DNA of 29,148 bases from IMG/VR virus record IMGVR_UViG_3300005563_000085, positions 1 through 29,148 of that record, one strand, 5' to 3'. Below are positions 1 through 7,105 of this stretch, piece after piece. The notes below the pieces were generated by a model, which was not told the origin of the DNA, searched no databases, and saw only the letters and a program-made list of their open reading frames with translations. The DNA is from a virus. Positions within the stretch are counted from its first letter, which is position 1; every line of letters starts with the position of its first letter. The translations under genes and the position numbers were made by a program.

Positions 1-92
1 GTGGCAGTCCCTAGGGGACGGACACAGCCGAAGCTTTTCAACGCGAAAATTGTCTAACCGCCCAAGGAGCGCCCGAGAGGGCCGAAGCCCGA

Positions 93-1013
93 GTGTCTAA
101 CCCGCCCGACCCACGCCGCCGACTTCGCGACTTGATCCACGCGACCGTTATGGGCTCGCTGGAGCAGGTGAAGGATCTTGGCCGGGCGGACGTTGAGCTT
201 CTGGCCCGGCGTGTCGAGGAACTGGAGCTAGACGAACACGCCTGCGCGGGTGAGTTCGTGCCTTGGGCGATCAAGCGCATGAAGGACGATCTGCGCCAGA
301 AACGCGACTGGCTGGAGGATGCCATCGAGCAGTGCCGCACGGCCGAGCTATGCGTGTCGGAGGCCCAGCAGGTCGTCGCTGCTCTGGAACACCTCGAAAA
401 GGCGGCGATGTACGAGCCTGGCGGCCCGATCAATGAACGCTGGGACGCTGTAGCGGAAGACTATCGCGCGCGGGGCATGTTGCCGGAGCAGGAGGCAGCA
501 GCGCCTGTCGTCGAGGTCACAGAGCCGCCGCCCGAACCTGCACCGATGGCCCCCCCGATCAAGCCTGAGCCGGAGGTGCTGCCGGACAATCTGATCGCTC
601 AGCTCTCCAAGTCAGCGCAGGCCGCACTCAAGCCAGCCCCACCTACTCGCCTGCCCGGCCCGCTTTCGTACACCCGGCCTGGAGACGCGCTCACCGAGAA
701 GCAGGGCAACGTCTTCCGGGCAATCCTGAGTGCGGCGGACGCTCAATGGCGAGCAGTGATTTCGCAGGGCCGGATCGCCAAGGTCTCGGGCGAAAAGGCT
801 GGCGGCATGTGGGCGCATCTGGGCGCTCTGGAAAAGAAGGACTTCATTCGCATTCTCGACCGCGGCAACGCCACGACGCCCGGCTCCTACCTGATCTGCG
901 AGCGCGCGCGACCGGCCCGCGAGGCCCCGCCAAAGACGGATGCGGAACTGATCGCGGAGGCTATAGCTGCTGGGCGCGTGACGAAGGTCGAACCGCCGGG
1001 TGCCGTACACTAG
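93..1013 (+). CDS. Winged-helix domain protein of unknown function
   Basis: A 306-residue protein that I do not recognise as a named family. The N-terminal third (about residues 10-105) is charged and strongly helical. Residues 135-165 form a Pro/Glu-rich linker (EPPPEPAP type). Residues 200-270 read like a winged helix-turn-helix: LTEKQ opening, a recognition-helix-like stretch ending in WAHLGALEKKDFI, then a strand pair and SYLI. This layout resembles DNA-binding domains of the LexA/MarR type, so a regulatory role is an inference. The start is GTG at 93, with GAGAGG about 12 bases upstream. It is on the plus strand, opposite to the virion genes, and probably belongs to another transcription unit that enters the window from the left. 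It could be a phage regulator or an unrelated flanking gene. Confidence 0.75.
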   Translation: MSNPPDPRRRLRDLIHATVMGSLEQVKDLGRADVELLARRVEELELDEHACAGEFVPWAIKRMKDDLRQKRDWLEDAIEQCRTAELCVSEAQQVVAALEHLEKAAMYEPGGPINERWDAVAEDYRARGMLPEQEAAAPVVEVTEPPPEPAPMAPPIKPEPEVLPDNLIAQLSKSAQAALKPAPPTRLPGPLSYTRPGDALTEKQGNVFRAILSAADAQWRAVISQGRIAKVSGEKAGGMWAHLGALEKKDFIRILDRGNATTPGSYLICERARPAREAPPKTDAELIAEAIAAGRVTKVEPPGAVH

Positions 1014-1123
1014 CCCTCCGCCGTCGGCGCAGGACACCACTGAACGCCAGCCTCAAATCCCGGGACGCACTCAAACCGGCTTCCCGCTATAAGCTGGCAA
1101 GGTGAAATCGTCTGGAGGAACCC

Positions 1124-1372
1124 ATGCTCAAAGGCCCAGAAGACCAACCCCGCCAGCTCCTCCTCACCATCTCAGCAGAAGAATATGCAGCCTTGATGCA
1201 ATTCAGGGATCAGGACTTTCCAGGGGTAAGGCCAGAGACCTTTGCAAGGAAGTTGCTCAGAGATGGGCTTGTCGGAGCAGGATGGCCACGTTTCGAGCGT
1301 CGAACCTCTCATTGGCGCCCGCTGCCAGCCGCAGTCGCCGTCAGTCGAGTAACGGCGAGAGCGACGGCCTAG
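1124..1372 (+). CDS. Small ribbon-helix-helix-like protein
   Basis: An 82-residue protein preceded by a good ribosome binding site (GGAGG, 7 bases before the ATG). Residues 11-48 (QLLLTISAEEYAAL, then ETFARKLLRDGL) have the strand-helix-helix look of CopG/Arc-type DNA-binding proteins. The rest (from about residue 52) is Arg/Ala/Thr-rich and low in information. It follows the winged-helix gene by 110 bases on the same strand, and TATAAG at 1088-1093 could be a -10 element of its own promoter. It ends shortly before the convergent spanin gene. A small regulator is plausible but not proven; the C-terminal half may simply be read-through into poorly constrained sequence. Confidence 0.5.
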   Translation: MLKGPEDQPRQLLLTISAEEYAALMQFRDQDFPGVRPETFARKLLRDGLVGAGWPRFERRTSHWRPLPAAVAVSRVTARATA

Positions 1373-1411
1373 GCCCTCAGGTCGAACGGGCGTGGTCCCG
1401 GGAAGAACCAT

Positions 1412-1430
1412 GAAGACCGAGCCTGTCTTC
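1412..1430. terminator. Weak hairpin between convergent genes
   Basis: GAAGAC (1412-1417) and GTCTTC (1425-1430) form a 6-bp perfect inverted repeat with a 7-base loop, in the 78-base gap between the plus-strand gene ending at 1372 and the minus-strand spanin gene ending at 1451. Position suits a bidirectional terminator, but the stem is short and only TTC follows it on the plus strand. Confidence 0.3.
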
Positions 1431-1450
1431 TTCACCCAAGTGTGGTAGGG

Positions 1451-1990
1451 TTAGGGCTTCGACCACGCCTCACTTTGCGCGCGGTACCACGCCCGCCACT
1501 TCAGCGCTTCGGCCCGCCAGTCGTAGGCGACCCCGAAGTCTTCGACGGTTGTGGAGAGGATGGCAGAGAGCGGAACTCCCGAAGGGGGACCCCCAGATCC
1601 ACCGGGGGGTCGGGGAAGCGCTGCTTCACCACTTGCTGCTGCGTTGAACATGCTGACAAAGCCAGTCCCGACAGTGCAAGCAGCATCAGCCTTCGCATCG
1701 ACATAGACGGGTACCTTCTGGATGAGGGTCTTGGTGCGGGTCTCGATACGCACACGCTCCCCGGCCAACTCCGTTGAAGCCCTAGAGCTTATCCCTGCTG
1801 CTGTTGCTTCATGGGCTGAGACATCGGCCTTGGCTTTGACGAGGGCCTTTTCATCGGCCTTGCGGACGTGCTCAGCCCCCTTGTGCTGTCCGGCTCCGTA
1901 GATGGAGAGCAGGAGCAGGATCACAGCCAGTCCCGCCAGGACATTGCGTCCCAGCGGGGTTCTGGCGAAGGCGACGATGCCGGCGAGCAT
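1451..1990 (-). CDS. Rz: i-spanin (Rz-like inner-membrane spanin subunit)
   Basis: A 179-residue protein with one N-terminal membrane span (about residues 16-33, VLAGLAVILLLLSIYGAG) followed by a charged helical region rich in Ala, Lys and Glu (about 36-90) that would extend into the periplasm. This is the architecture of Rz-type i-spanins, which pair with a small outer-membrane lipoprotein to fuse the two membranes in the last step of lysis of Gram-negative hosts. The assignment is strengthened by a second reading frame inside it that encodes a lipoprotein (1501-1704). It is the last gene of the lysis cassette and starts in a TGATG overlap with the upstream gene. Sequence similarity between Rz proteins is low, so the call rests on architecture and context. 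Confidence 0.8.
   Translation of the reverse strand: MLAGIVAFARTPLGRNVLAGLAVILLLLSIYGAGQHKGAEHVRKADEKALVKAKADVSAHEATAAGISSRASTELAGERVRIETRTKTLIQKVPVYVDAKADAACTVGTGFVSMFNAAASGEAALPRPPGGSGGPPSGVPLSAILSTTVEDFGVAYDWRAEALKWRAWYRAQSEAWSKP
1501..1704 (-). CDS. Rz1: o-spanin (Rz1-like lipoprotein) nested inside Rz
   Basis: A 67-residue protein encoded entirely within the i-spanin gene in another frame. From the ATG at 1704 (or ATG at 1698) it reads MSMRRLMLLALSGLALSAC, a short signal sequence ending in the lipobox LSAC with Cys19 as the lipidation site. The mature part is proline-rich (PDPPVDLGVP, SSPQPSKTSGSP), as in lambda Rz1. It should be exported, lipidated and anchored in the outer membrane, where it binds the i-spanin across the periplasm. 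The open frame extends upstream to 1755, but the extra residues would spoil the signal peptide, so the inner start is preferred. Fully nested Rz/Rz1 pairs are known from lambda-like phages. Confidence 0.8.
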   Translation of the reverse strand: MSMRRLMLLALSGLALSACSTQQQVVKQRFPDPPVDLGVPLREFRSLPSSPQPSKTSGSPTTGGPKR

Positions 1991-2274
1991 CAGCCTTGCG
2001 GGAAGTTCGCGGCCGTGAAGTCCCGCACAGTCTGCTCATCGGCGACTTCCTGCGCCTGAGCAGCGCCAGCGGCCTTGGCTTCAGCTTCCGCAACCGCCTT
2101 GGCCTTGTCGGCGTCCGCAGCGGCTTTCAGTTCGTTCAGGGCATCGGTCAGCATGGTCTTGATCCTTCCTTCTAGGGTTGTGAGGAACGTCATCAGGGGG
2201 GTGCTCCCGCTGAAGTGGTGGTAGAGGTAGAGGGCGCCCAGCGTCGCGCCGACGCCGCAGAGGAAGTCGATCAC
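1990..2274 (-). CDS. Small membrane protein with coiled-coil tail, lysis cassette
   Basis: A 94-residue protein. Residues 3-20 (DFLCGVGATLGALYLYHH) form a plausible membrane segment. Residues 30-80 are a charged Ala/Glu/Lys/Asp-rich helix likely to be a coiled coil (KAKAVAEAEAKAAGAA). The gene overlaps its neighbours by 4 bases upstream and by TGATG downstream, so it is translated with the endolysin and spanin genes. One span plus a cytoplasmic or periplasmic helix fits a small holin, an antiholin or a spanin partner. I cannot choose between these from sequence, and I do not recognise the family. Confidence 0.75.
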   Translation of the reverse strand: MIDFLCGVGATLGALYLYHHFSGSTPLMTFLTTLEGRIKTMLTDALNELKAAADADKAKAVAEAEAKAAGAAQAQEVADEQTVRDFTAANFPQG

Positions 2275-2501
2275 GACGCGACACCCCCGCCTTGCAGAAG
2301 TGGGTCATCATCGTGCGCCCAGCCCATCCGCCCCATGTGCGCATCGCAAGCGCAGCACTGCATCAGGGGGAAGGTGTCTAGCTTGTCGAGCACGAGCCTG
2401 AACGTATTGTTGCGACAGTTCTTGCAGGCCAACAGCGCGCGTTCGTCCTCATCGACATGGGGCGACTTGAACGAAAGGTGGATTACATTTTCGCCGCTCA
2501 T
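2271..2501 (-). CDS. Small zinc-ribbon-like protein in the lysis cassette
   Basis: A 76-residue protein with Cys26-x2-Cys29 and Cys49/Cys50-x-Cys52 separated by about 20 residues (CKNC ... QCCAC), the spacing of a zinc ribbon. No membrane segment or signal is visible. It overlaps the endolysin stop by 4 bases (ATGA) and the next gene by 4 bases, so it is co-translated within the lysis operon. Zinc ribbons often bind nucleic acid or proteins; here the function is unknown. The location between endolysin and spanins is unusual for such a protein. Confidence 0.75.
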   Translation of the reverse strand: MSGENVIHLSFKSPHVDEDERALLACKNCRNNTFRLVLDKLDTFPLMQCCACDAHMGRMGWAHDDDPLLQGGGVAS

Positions 2502-3280
2502 GAGGTTTTTGCCTTCTGGTGGGAGATGACCATGGCCCCAACGGTCAGGGCCGCCATGCAGGCCGCCACAAGCGCCAGATGGTCAGAGATGCCCTGCACG
2601 ACCGCGGAGTGCCCCGCGTAAGGCGCTATGGCGTCTGACGTGCGGTCGATGACGCCTTTGACCTTGGGCGCATTCTCGGCCGCCACGCTGGCGCCCATTG
2701 AGCCCAGGCCGAGGACGTAGTGCCAGGTCTTCAGCAGCGGATTGCTGGCCGCCGCGCTCGCCGTGGGCGGGGTGTCCACCGTCCGGCTATAGGCGCTGGA
2801 CGGGTCCACAGGCACCGAGCCGGGCTCATCCGTGGACCACAGCTTCACCTCGTCGGCCCGGCGGTTCACGAGGCCCTGGAGCTTCTTCCCGCCGGCGTTC
2901 ACAAACCGCATCAACTCGGCGGGGATCTGATCGAACTTCTGCGCCTTGAGGAGCTGGCAGATGCGCCACTTCGGGTCGATCCCGACGTTGAAGACGAAGG
3001 ACAGCAGGGCGGCGTATTGGTTGGCCGTCAGCTCGGTGACGCACGCCTCTCCGACCGCGCTCTCCAGCCGTTGGGCGGCGGTCGCCAGGTCTTGCCGCAG
3101 GTAGTCGTCGGCCTGGTCCTGGGTGATCGTCTGGCCGAGGTGGACCGCGACTCCGGCGTGGCCATAGCCCACGGTCGGAACGCCTGCGCTGTCGAGGTAG
3201 GCGGTGAGCCGGCACCCCTCATGCGCCTGGACGAAGGAGAAGGCGGCGTCGGGTATCGGTCTTATTGCGGAAATCAGCAT
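2498..3280 (-). CDS. Endolysin, GH24 (T4-lysozyme type) with C-terminal membrane segment
   Basis: A 260-residue muramidase that should cleave the MurNAc-GlcNAc bond of peptidoglycan. The catalytic triad is Glu21 (HEG), Asp30 (YLDSAG) and Thr36 (PTVGYGH), with the same 9- and 6-residue spacing as Glu11/Asp20/Thr26 of T4 lysozyme. The catalytic domain covers about residues 10-150, with LVNRRADEVKLW as the typical end. A linker (150-185) leads to a moderately hydrophobic stretch and then a clear C-terminal hydrophobic segment (about 234-253, LALVAACMAALTVGAMVI) followed by a basic tail. There is no N-terminal signal-anchor, so this is not a classical SAR endolysin. The start is directly adjacent to the stop of the holin candidate, with GGGAAG upstream. 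The enzyme class is firm; membrane attachment is inferred. Confidence 0.95.
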   Translation of the reverse strand: MLISAIRPIPDAAFSFVQAHEGCRLTAYLDSAGVPTVGYGHAGVAVHLGQTITQDQADDYLRQDLATAAQRLESAVGEACVTELTANQYAALLSFVFNVGIDPKWRICQLLKAQKFDQIPAELMRFVNAGGKKLQGLVNRRADEVKLWSTDEPGSVPVDPSSAYSRTVDTPPTASAAASNPLLKTWHYVLGLGSMGASVAAENAPKVKGVIDRTSDAIAPYAGHSAVVQGISDHLALVAACMAALTVGAMVISHQKAKTS

Positions 3281-3748
3281 TCAGAACTTCCCTGTCAGGA
3301 TCACGTGGTTGAGGTTCTGAAGGAAGGTCCAGACACCCGGTCCGATGGCGATGGCGAAGCGGTAGAGCAGGATCAGGCCGCCCATGGCCGTCGCGGTAGC
3401 CCATACGTTACGCAGGAAGGCTTTCCGTGGGCTGGAGAGAGCCGCGACCTCCTTGCGCCCCTCGGTAAGACCCAGGGCGGATTTGATCGCCGTCACGTCC
3501 CTGCGGCCCGCAGCCGCCTCAATCCGCGCCGCCTCTGCCTTCGCCGCGACCCTGGCGACGGCGCGTTTTGTGACGCGCTTGCCGTCCTCGACGCACTCAT
3601 GGACCTGCACGATCAGCTTCAGCAGATCGTGGTTGGATGGGTCGTCAGTGGTGATCGGGTCAATTTCCACGGGCGCGAAGCTCCGAGGCTCCGGCGAGCG
3701 TTTGGGCGAACCGCTTGGCCCGCTCCGAGGGGAACCCTCGACGTTCAC
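3281..3748 (-). CDS. Putative holin or holin-associated membrane protein
   Basis: A 155-residue protein starting at GTG 3748 (a TGA lies two codons upstream in frame, so no earlier start is possible). The N-terminal 40 residues are Pro/Ser-rich, residues 40-105 are a charged helical region, and the C-terminus contains a hydrophobic segment of about 20-30 residues (roughly 113-140, ATAMGGLILLYRFAIAIGPG). A soluble helix followed by one C-terminal span, immediately upstream of the endolysin, resembles XhlA-like or single-span holin components. The Arg inside the hydrophobic stretch is atypical. An 8-codon ATG ATG CGT frame just upstream ends on the GTGA of this start, which could couple translation. 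Function is inferred mainly from position. Confidence 0.6.
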   Translation of the reverse strand: MNVEGSPRSGPSGSPKRSPEPRSFAPVEIDPITTDDPSNHDLLKLIVQVHECVEDGKRVTKRAVARVAAKAEAARIEAAAGRRDVTAIKSALGLTEGRKEVAALSSPRKAFLRNVWATATAMGGLILLYRFAIAIGPGVWTFLQNLNHVILTGKF

Positions 3749-3900
3749 TGCTCACGGCTTTCACGCATCATGGCGTCCTCTTGGTCATGGGGGCGTCTGA
3801 AAAAAGGGCTCGGCGGAGTCGCGCTATGCGTGTGGATGCTTGACACCGCGCCTTAGGGGGCGCTGCCTGCCTGGCTTGATCGCTGGGGAGTGATGACGAG

Positions 3901-4551
3901 ATGCGTAGCGTAGCTATTGCCGCCCTGTGCGCGGCGTCTGCGGTCTCTCTGGCGGGTGCCGCCAAGGCCGATACCTTCGTTCTCACCAACACCACGCACG
4001 ACAATTGCCGGCAGGAATTTCCCGGTCTTCCGCTCTCGATCGGTTGCGCCGATCTCAACGGCAACGGCACGGCCCAGGCGATCCCCGGCGGCTTCGTCAT
4101 CACCGGGCCCGACTTGTTCGACCCCTCACCCGTGGTCGATCCGAACACCGTGACACTCACCGCCACGGCGCTCTCCAACCAAATCCTTTCCTACAATTTC
4201 GACTATTTCACCGAGGACGACGCCAACTCCAACTTCGACGTGGCGGGCGTCATCCTGAACGGCACTGAAACCCGGTTCAGCGCCCCGAACCTCCAGCCGT
4301 TCGTTCACCAGACTGGTCACTTCACGATCAGCGTCCGCACGGGCGACAGCTATGGGTTCTACATCTTCTCGGGTGACAGCGCCGCCGGCCCTGCGGTCTT
4401 CACCGTCCAGCTAGCCGACACGACCACCACTCGGGGCCTTCCGGAGCCGGAGACCTGGGGCCTTATGCTCATGGGCTTCGGCGGCATAGGGGCCGTCCTT
4501 CGGCGGCGTCAGAGCCCCGACAGGATCGGCAGAGCGGTGTCGAAGTCGTAA
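3901..4551 (+). CDS. Secreted PEP-CTERM sorting-domain protein (moron)
   Basis: A 216-residue exported protein. Residues 1-23 are a signal peptide (basic start, hydrophobic core, AKA before Asp24). The mature part is rich in Thr, Asn, Asp and Gly and looks beta-stranded, with two Cys (36 and 49). The C-terminus carries the hallmark of PEPxxW-CTERM sorting signals: PEPETW at 181-186, a hydrophobic Gly-rich segment (GLMLMGFGGIGAVL) and RRR at 201-203. In known systems such tails are processed by a host exosortase and the proteins go to the cell surface or exopolysaccharide. It lies on the plus strand against the phage late genes, with GGGGAG 10 bases before the ATG. Thirteen extra residues follow RRR and overlap the end of the convergent spike gene by 43 bases. 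Its role in the phage is unknown; it is probably host-derived cargo. Confidence 0.9.
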   Translation: MRSVAIAALCAASAVSLAGAAKADTFVLTNTTHDNCRQEFPGLPLSIGCADLNGNGTAQAIPGGFVITGPDLFDPSPVVDPNTVTLTATALSNQILSYNFDYFTEDDANSNFDVAGVILNGTETRFSAPNLQPFVHQTGHFTISVRTGDSYGFYIFSGDSAAGPAVFTVQLADTTTTRGLPEPETWGLMLMGFGGIGAVLRRRQSPDRIGRAVSKS

Positions 4552-5507
4552 TTCCCGCCGCCGTTCGTGACCGTCACCACGTTGGCCCCGACGTGCGTCA
4601 GGTCATGATAGCCTGAGGACCCCTTCTGCAGGATGCAGTTGGTCAGGGTCACATTGACGTTGTTGTTGTTGGCCTTGCACTGGAACGTGTAGATGCCGGC
4701 GCTCGACGGGCAAAGGATGATGCAGTTGGTCAGCGTCACGTTGACCGTCGCACTGGTGGCCTCAAAGAAGATCGGGCCCGTCGCCGCTGCGGGGACTTGC
4801 GGCAATCCATAGCCCGGGTCGATCAGCACGCGGGTAAAGGTCCCTGTCCCGCCCAGGAACTGGATGGATTCGGTGTGGTCGCCGGTCGCGGTGTTCGTGG
4901 CGAACGCGCCTAACACCGTGTCGGTCATCGTCAACGCCAGAGAAGTAGTCGTTCCCCAATCAATCAGCGCCCGCGGCGAGTTGAGGATCTTGGAGTTGGC
5001 GACGGTGAGTTGCGAGGCGTTCAGGCCCGTTATCAGGGCGTGGCCGCCCGTGGTGTCCCCGTTCGTCATGTCGATGGTGACGTAGTGCAGGCTGGCGGCG
5101 GCCGAGCCAGAGGGGCTCGCCCCGGCGGTCTCTCCGAGCCAGAATCGCATACTCGAAGACGCCGGGATGGAGCAGTCCGTCAGGTCCAGCACGGTCCCGT
5201 TCAGGCAGAAGATGCCGGAACCGCCGAAGTCGATGTTGGAGCCGGTCCACGCTCCGTTGACAGTCACAGCCCCAGCCGCGCGCGTCACCGTGCCGGGGAC
5301 CGTGGCCGAGGCGATGGGCGTAAGCGACGCCTGCGCCACGCGGCATCCGGCGGTCGTGTAAAGGTCCCAGACGCCCCGCATGGTGGTCCCGCCCAGCGCC
5401 GTGTCGGCGGCGATCACCGCGGCGGGATAGCTCCCACCCGCCGGAGGTGGAGGCGGGGGCGGCGGTGGGCTCAGGATCGGGGCGTGCCCCTTCAGACGGA
5501 GCTTCAC
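4509..5507 (-). CDS. Putative tailspike or receptor-binding protein with beta-helix-like repeats
   Basis: A 332-residue protein. After a short basic N-terminus comes a run of nine prolines (residues 14-22), then a long region with parallel beta-helix character: recurring short strands and Asn/Thr ladders such as VNVTLTNCIILC and VNVTLTNCILQK, spaced 25-30 residues apart. Right-handed beta-helices are typical of phage tailspikes that bind or cut host polysaccharide. No catalytic residues can be identified. The N-terminal proline stretch may link it to the virion. It overlaps the upstream LamG-like gene by 4 bases and is the last gene of the adhesin block. The beta-helix call is from pattern only. 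Confidence 0.75.
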   Translation of the reverse strand: MKLRLKGHAPILSPPPPPPPPPAGGSYPAAVIAADTALGGTTMRGVWDLYTTAGCRVAQASLTPIASATVPGTVTRAAGAVTVNGAWTGSNIDFGGSGIFCLNGTVLDLTDCSIPASSSMRFWLGETAGASPSGSAAASLHYVTIDMTNGDTTGGHALITGLNASQLTVANSKILNSPRALIDWGTTTSLALTMTDTVLGAFATNTATGDHTESIQFLGGTGTFTRVLIDPGYGLPQVPAAATGPIFFEATSATVNVTLTNCIILCPSSAGIYTFQCKANNNNVNVTLTNCILQKGSSGYHDLTHVGANVVTVTNGGGNYDFDTALPILSGL

Positions 5508-7105
5508 TGGAGTATGAAGCTCAGCATGGCATTGGGGTTACCCGTGGCGCCCGAGACGCCGAACGTTCGCGTGCCCGTCGTTCCCGTGGCGTTGACCTTC
5601 TCGTCCACCACATAGGGGAACGGGCCACTCATCGCGTCGTCACCGCGCTTGTGGCGGATGCGCGAAGAGGCCGGCGGGGAGGGTGTGCCTTCGTTCGCCC
5701 AATCGAACACCGCTACCGCATTGACCAGGAGCGAAAGCGCCGATCCCGACGTGACGGCCGGGCAGACGAAGCCGCTCGCCGGGCTGGCCGAGCTGCTGGA
5801 GCACGCGCTGTCCTGAATGGCCGGGGACGTGCCCGTGTCGCTGCGGTAGTTCAGGAAGACGATGGAGGCGCTGATCAGGGCGCCCTTGGTCGTCCAGGTC
5901 ATCGTGGGACCCGTGGACCACTCAGACCCCGGGTTAGCCAGGAGCCCGGTGTCTCCGGCGCCCACGACCTTGTAGAAGGCCGCGAAGTCCCCCAGGCCCA
6001 GGGACTGCCGGGAATTGGGAACGAGGGTCCAGCCGGTGATGGACGGCAGGCGCGCGGTGCCCGACCCGGAGCTGAACTTGATGAGCGCCACCAGGAGATC
6101 GCCCGCCACGACCGGCTGGCCGTCATTGGTGAAGGACGAGTAGGTTCCGCTGCTCTCGGTGATCGCGGTCGTGGGCTGGGAGCCCGGGACGTTGTGGTCC
6201 CACCAGAGCAGATAGGGCCGGTCGGCACTGGCCCCGGGGTTCTTCGGCGCATCGAACAGCTTCTTGGAGTTGGCGTTCGTGCCGCCGACGACGGTTGCGA
6301 TGTTGCCGAGCGAGCCCTTGTTCGTGGCGAAGGTGGACGCATCGCCGTCGTGGAAGATGATGGGCTGGTGACCGAGCGGGAGAGAGCCGTCAGACCCGAA
6401 GTCCACCGGCCCGGCGTTGTAGAACTTGGTGATGTCGAAGGTGGCGTTGTTGGAGGCGTCGAGCGGCGTGGAGGACGGCGTGTCGAAGAAGAACTGCGCG
6501 CAGTCGAAGTCGCCGCGTACCTGGCCGGTGCCGAACGGGTTCAGGAAGAAGCCGTCGCCGCCGCTGTAGGAGGGGCTCGTCAGGGTGCCGTTCCAGGTCC
6601 CCTGATCGGTGATCCCGGTGGCGACCTGGACGCCATCAATCCAGAGGCTGGAGCGCTTGGTTCCGCTATAGTTGGTGTCCCACGCCCAGAGGTGGTGCTG
6701 GATCTTCTTGTTGATGACAGCGGGCGGCCCGTAGGTCGCAAGCGCGCTATGGTTCGTCCCGCCGGTGGAATCGTTGATGTTCAGACGGCGCAGGCCGCCC
6801 GAAAAGCCGCCGTCCATGGCGTAGTTCCATCCGTTGGCTTCGGCGTTCGCCTTGGCCGGATCGAACTGGCCAAAGGTGAGGCCGTTGCTACGGTTGTCGT
6901 ACATCGCCGAGTGGACGGAGGAGTTTCCCTGCGAGCAGAGCCAGACGCTCATGACCCCCCGCGGGGCGGCGGTGATAGAGCCGGCGGCGTACTTCAGCGA
7001 CACGTCCCGATGGAACGAGACCATGGAGGGCGAGAAGGTGCTGACGGCGTTCCCGCTGAGCGCGGCGAGCTGCGGGAGGCCGAGGCGAAGCGCGAGGATC
7101 GTCAT
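5504..7105 (-). CDS. Large virion adhesin-like protein with lectin-type (LamG-like) region
   Basis: A 533-residue protein rich in Gly, Ser, Thr and Asn with few charged residues, as in phage adhesins. Residues about 45-215 have features of a concanavalin/LamG-like jelly roll: HHLWAWDTNYSGTKRSSLWIDG followed by FFLNPFGTGQVRGDFDCAQFFFD is the usual 'display of a surface with an item drawn on it' pattern of these domains. The second half (about 300-530) is another beta-rich region (GDLLVALIKFSSGSG, LPSITGWTLV) of the type often seen in phage structural proteins. It overlaps both neighbours at start and stop, so it is part of one adhesin operon. Polysaccharide binding is a family-level inference. 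Confidence 0.75.
   Translation of the reverse strand: MTILALRLGLPQLAALSGNAVSTFSPSMVSFHRDVSLKYAAGSITAAPRGVMSVWLCSQGNSSVHSAMYDNRSNGLTFGQFDPAKANAEANGWNYAMDGGFSGGLRRLNINDSTGGTNHSALATYGPPAVINKKIQHHLWAWDTNYSGTKRSSLWIDGVQVATGITDQGTWNGTLTSPSYSGGDGFFLNPFGTGQVRGDFDCAQFFFDTPSSTPLDASNNATFDITKFYNAGPVDFGSDGSLPLGHQPIIFHDGDASTFATNKGSLGNIATVVGGTNANSKKLFDAPKNPGASADRPYLLWWDHNVPGSQPTTAITESSGTYSSFTNDGQPVVAGDLLVALIKFSSGSGTARLPSITGWTLVPNSRQSLGLGDFAAFYKVVGAGDTGLLANPGSEWSTGPTMTWTTKGALISASIVFLNYRSDTGTSPAIQDSACSSSSASPASGFVCPAVTSGSALSLLVNAVAVFDWANEGTPSPPASSRIRHKRGDDAMSGPFPYVVDEKVNATGTTGTRTFGVSGATGNPNAMLSFILQ

Noticed and set aside
1-100. Open frames entering from the left edge (ending at 57 and at 100)
   Set aside because: Too short to show coding character; either could be the end of an upstream plus-strand gene, but nothing supports one over the other.
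3840-3845. TTGACA upstream of the PEP-CTERM gene as a -35 box
   Set aside because: No acceptable -10 sequence at 16-18 bases downstream, so I do not call a promoter.
2720-3856. Plus-strand open frame of 378 codons opposite the endolysin and holin candidate
   Set aside because: Antisense to an endolysin with an intact catalytic triad; no recognisable features of its own.
3768-4178. Minus-strand frame opposite the PEP-CTERM gene
   Set aside because: Shadow of a gene with a clear signal peptide and sorting tail; no ribosome binding site or motif.
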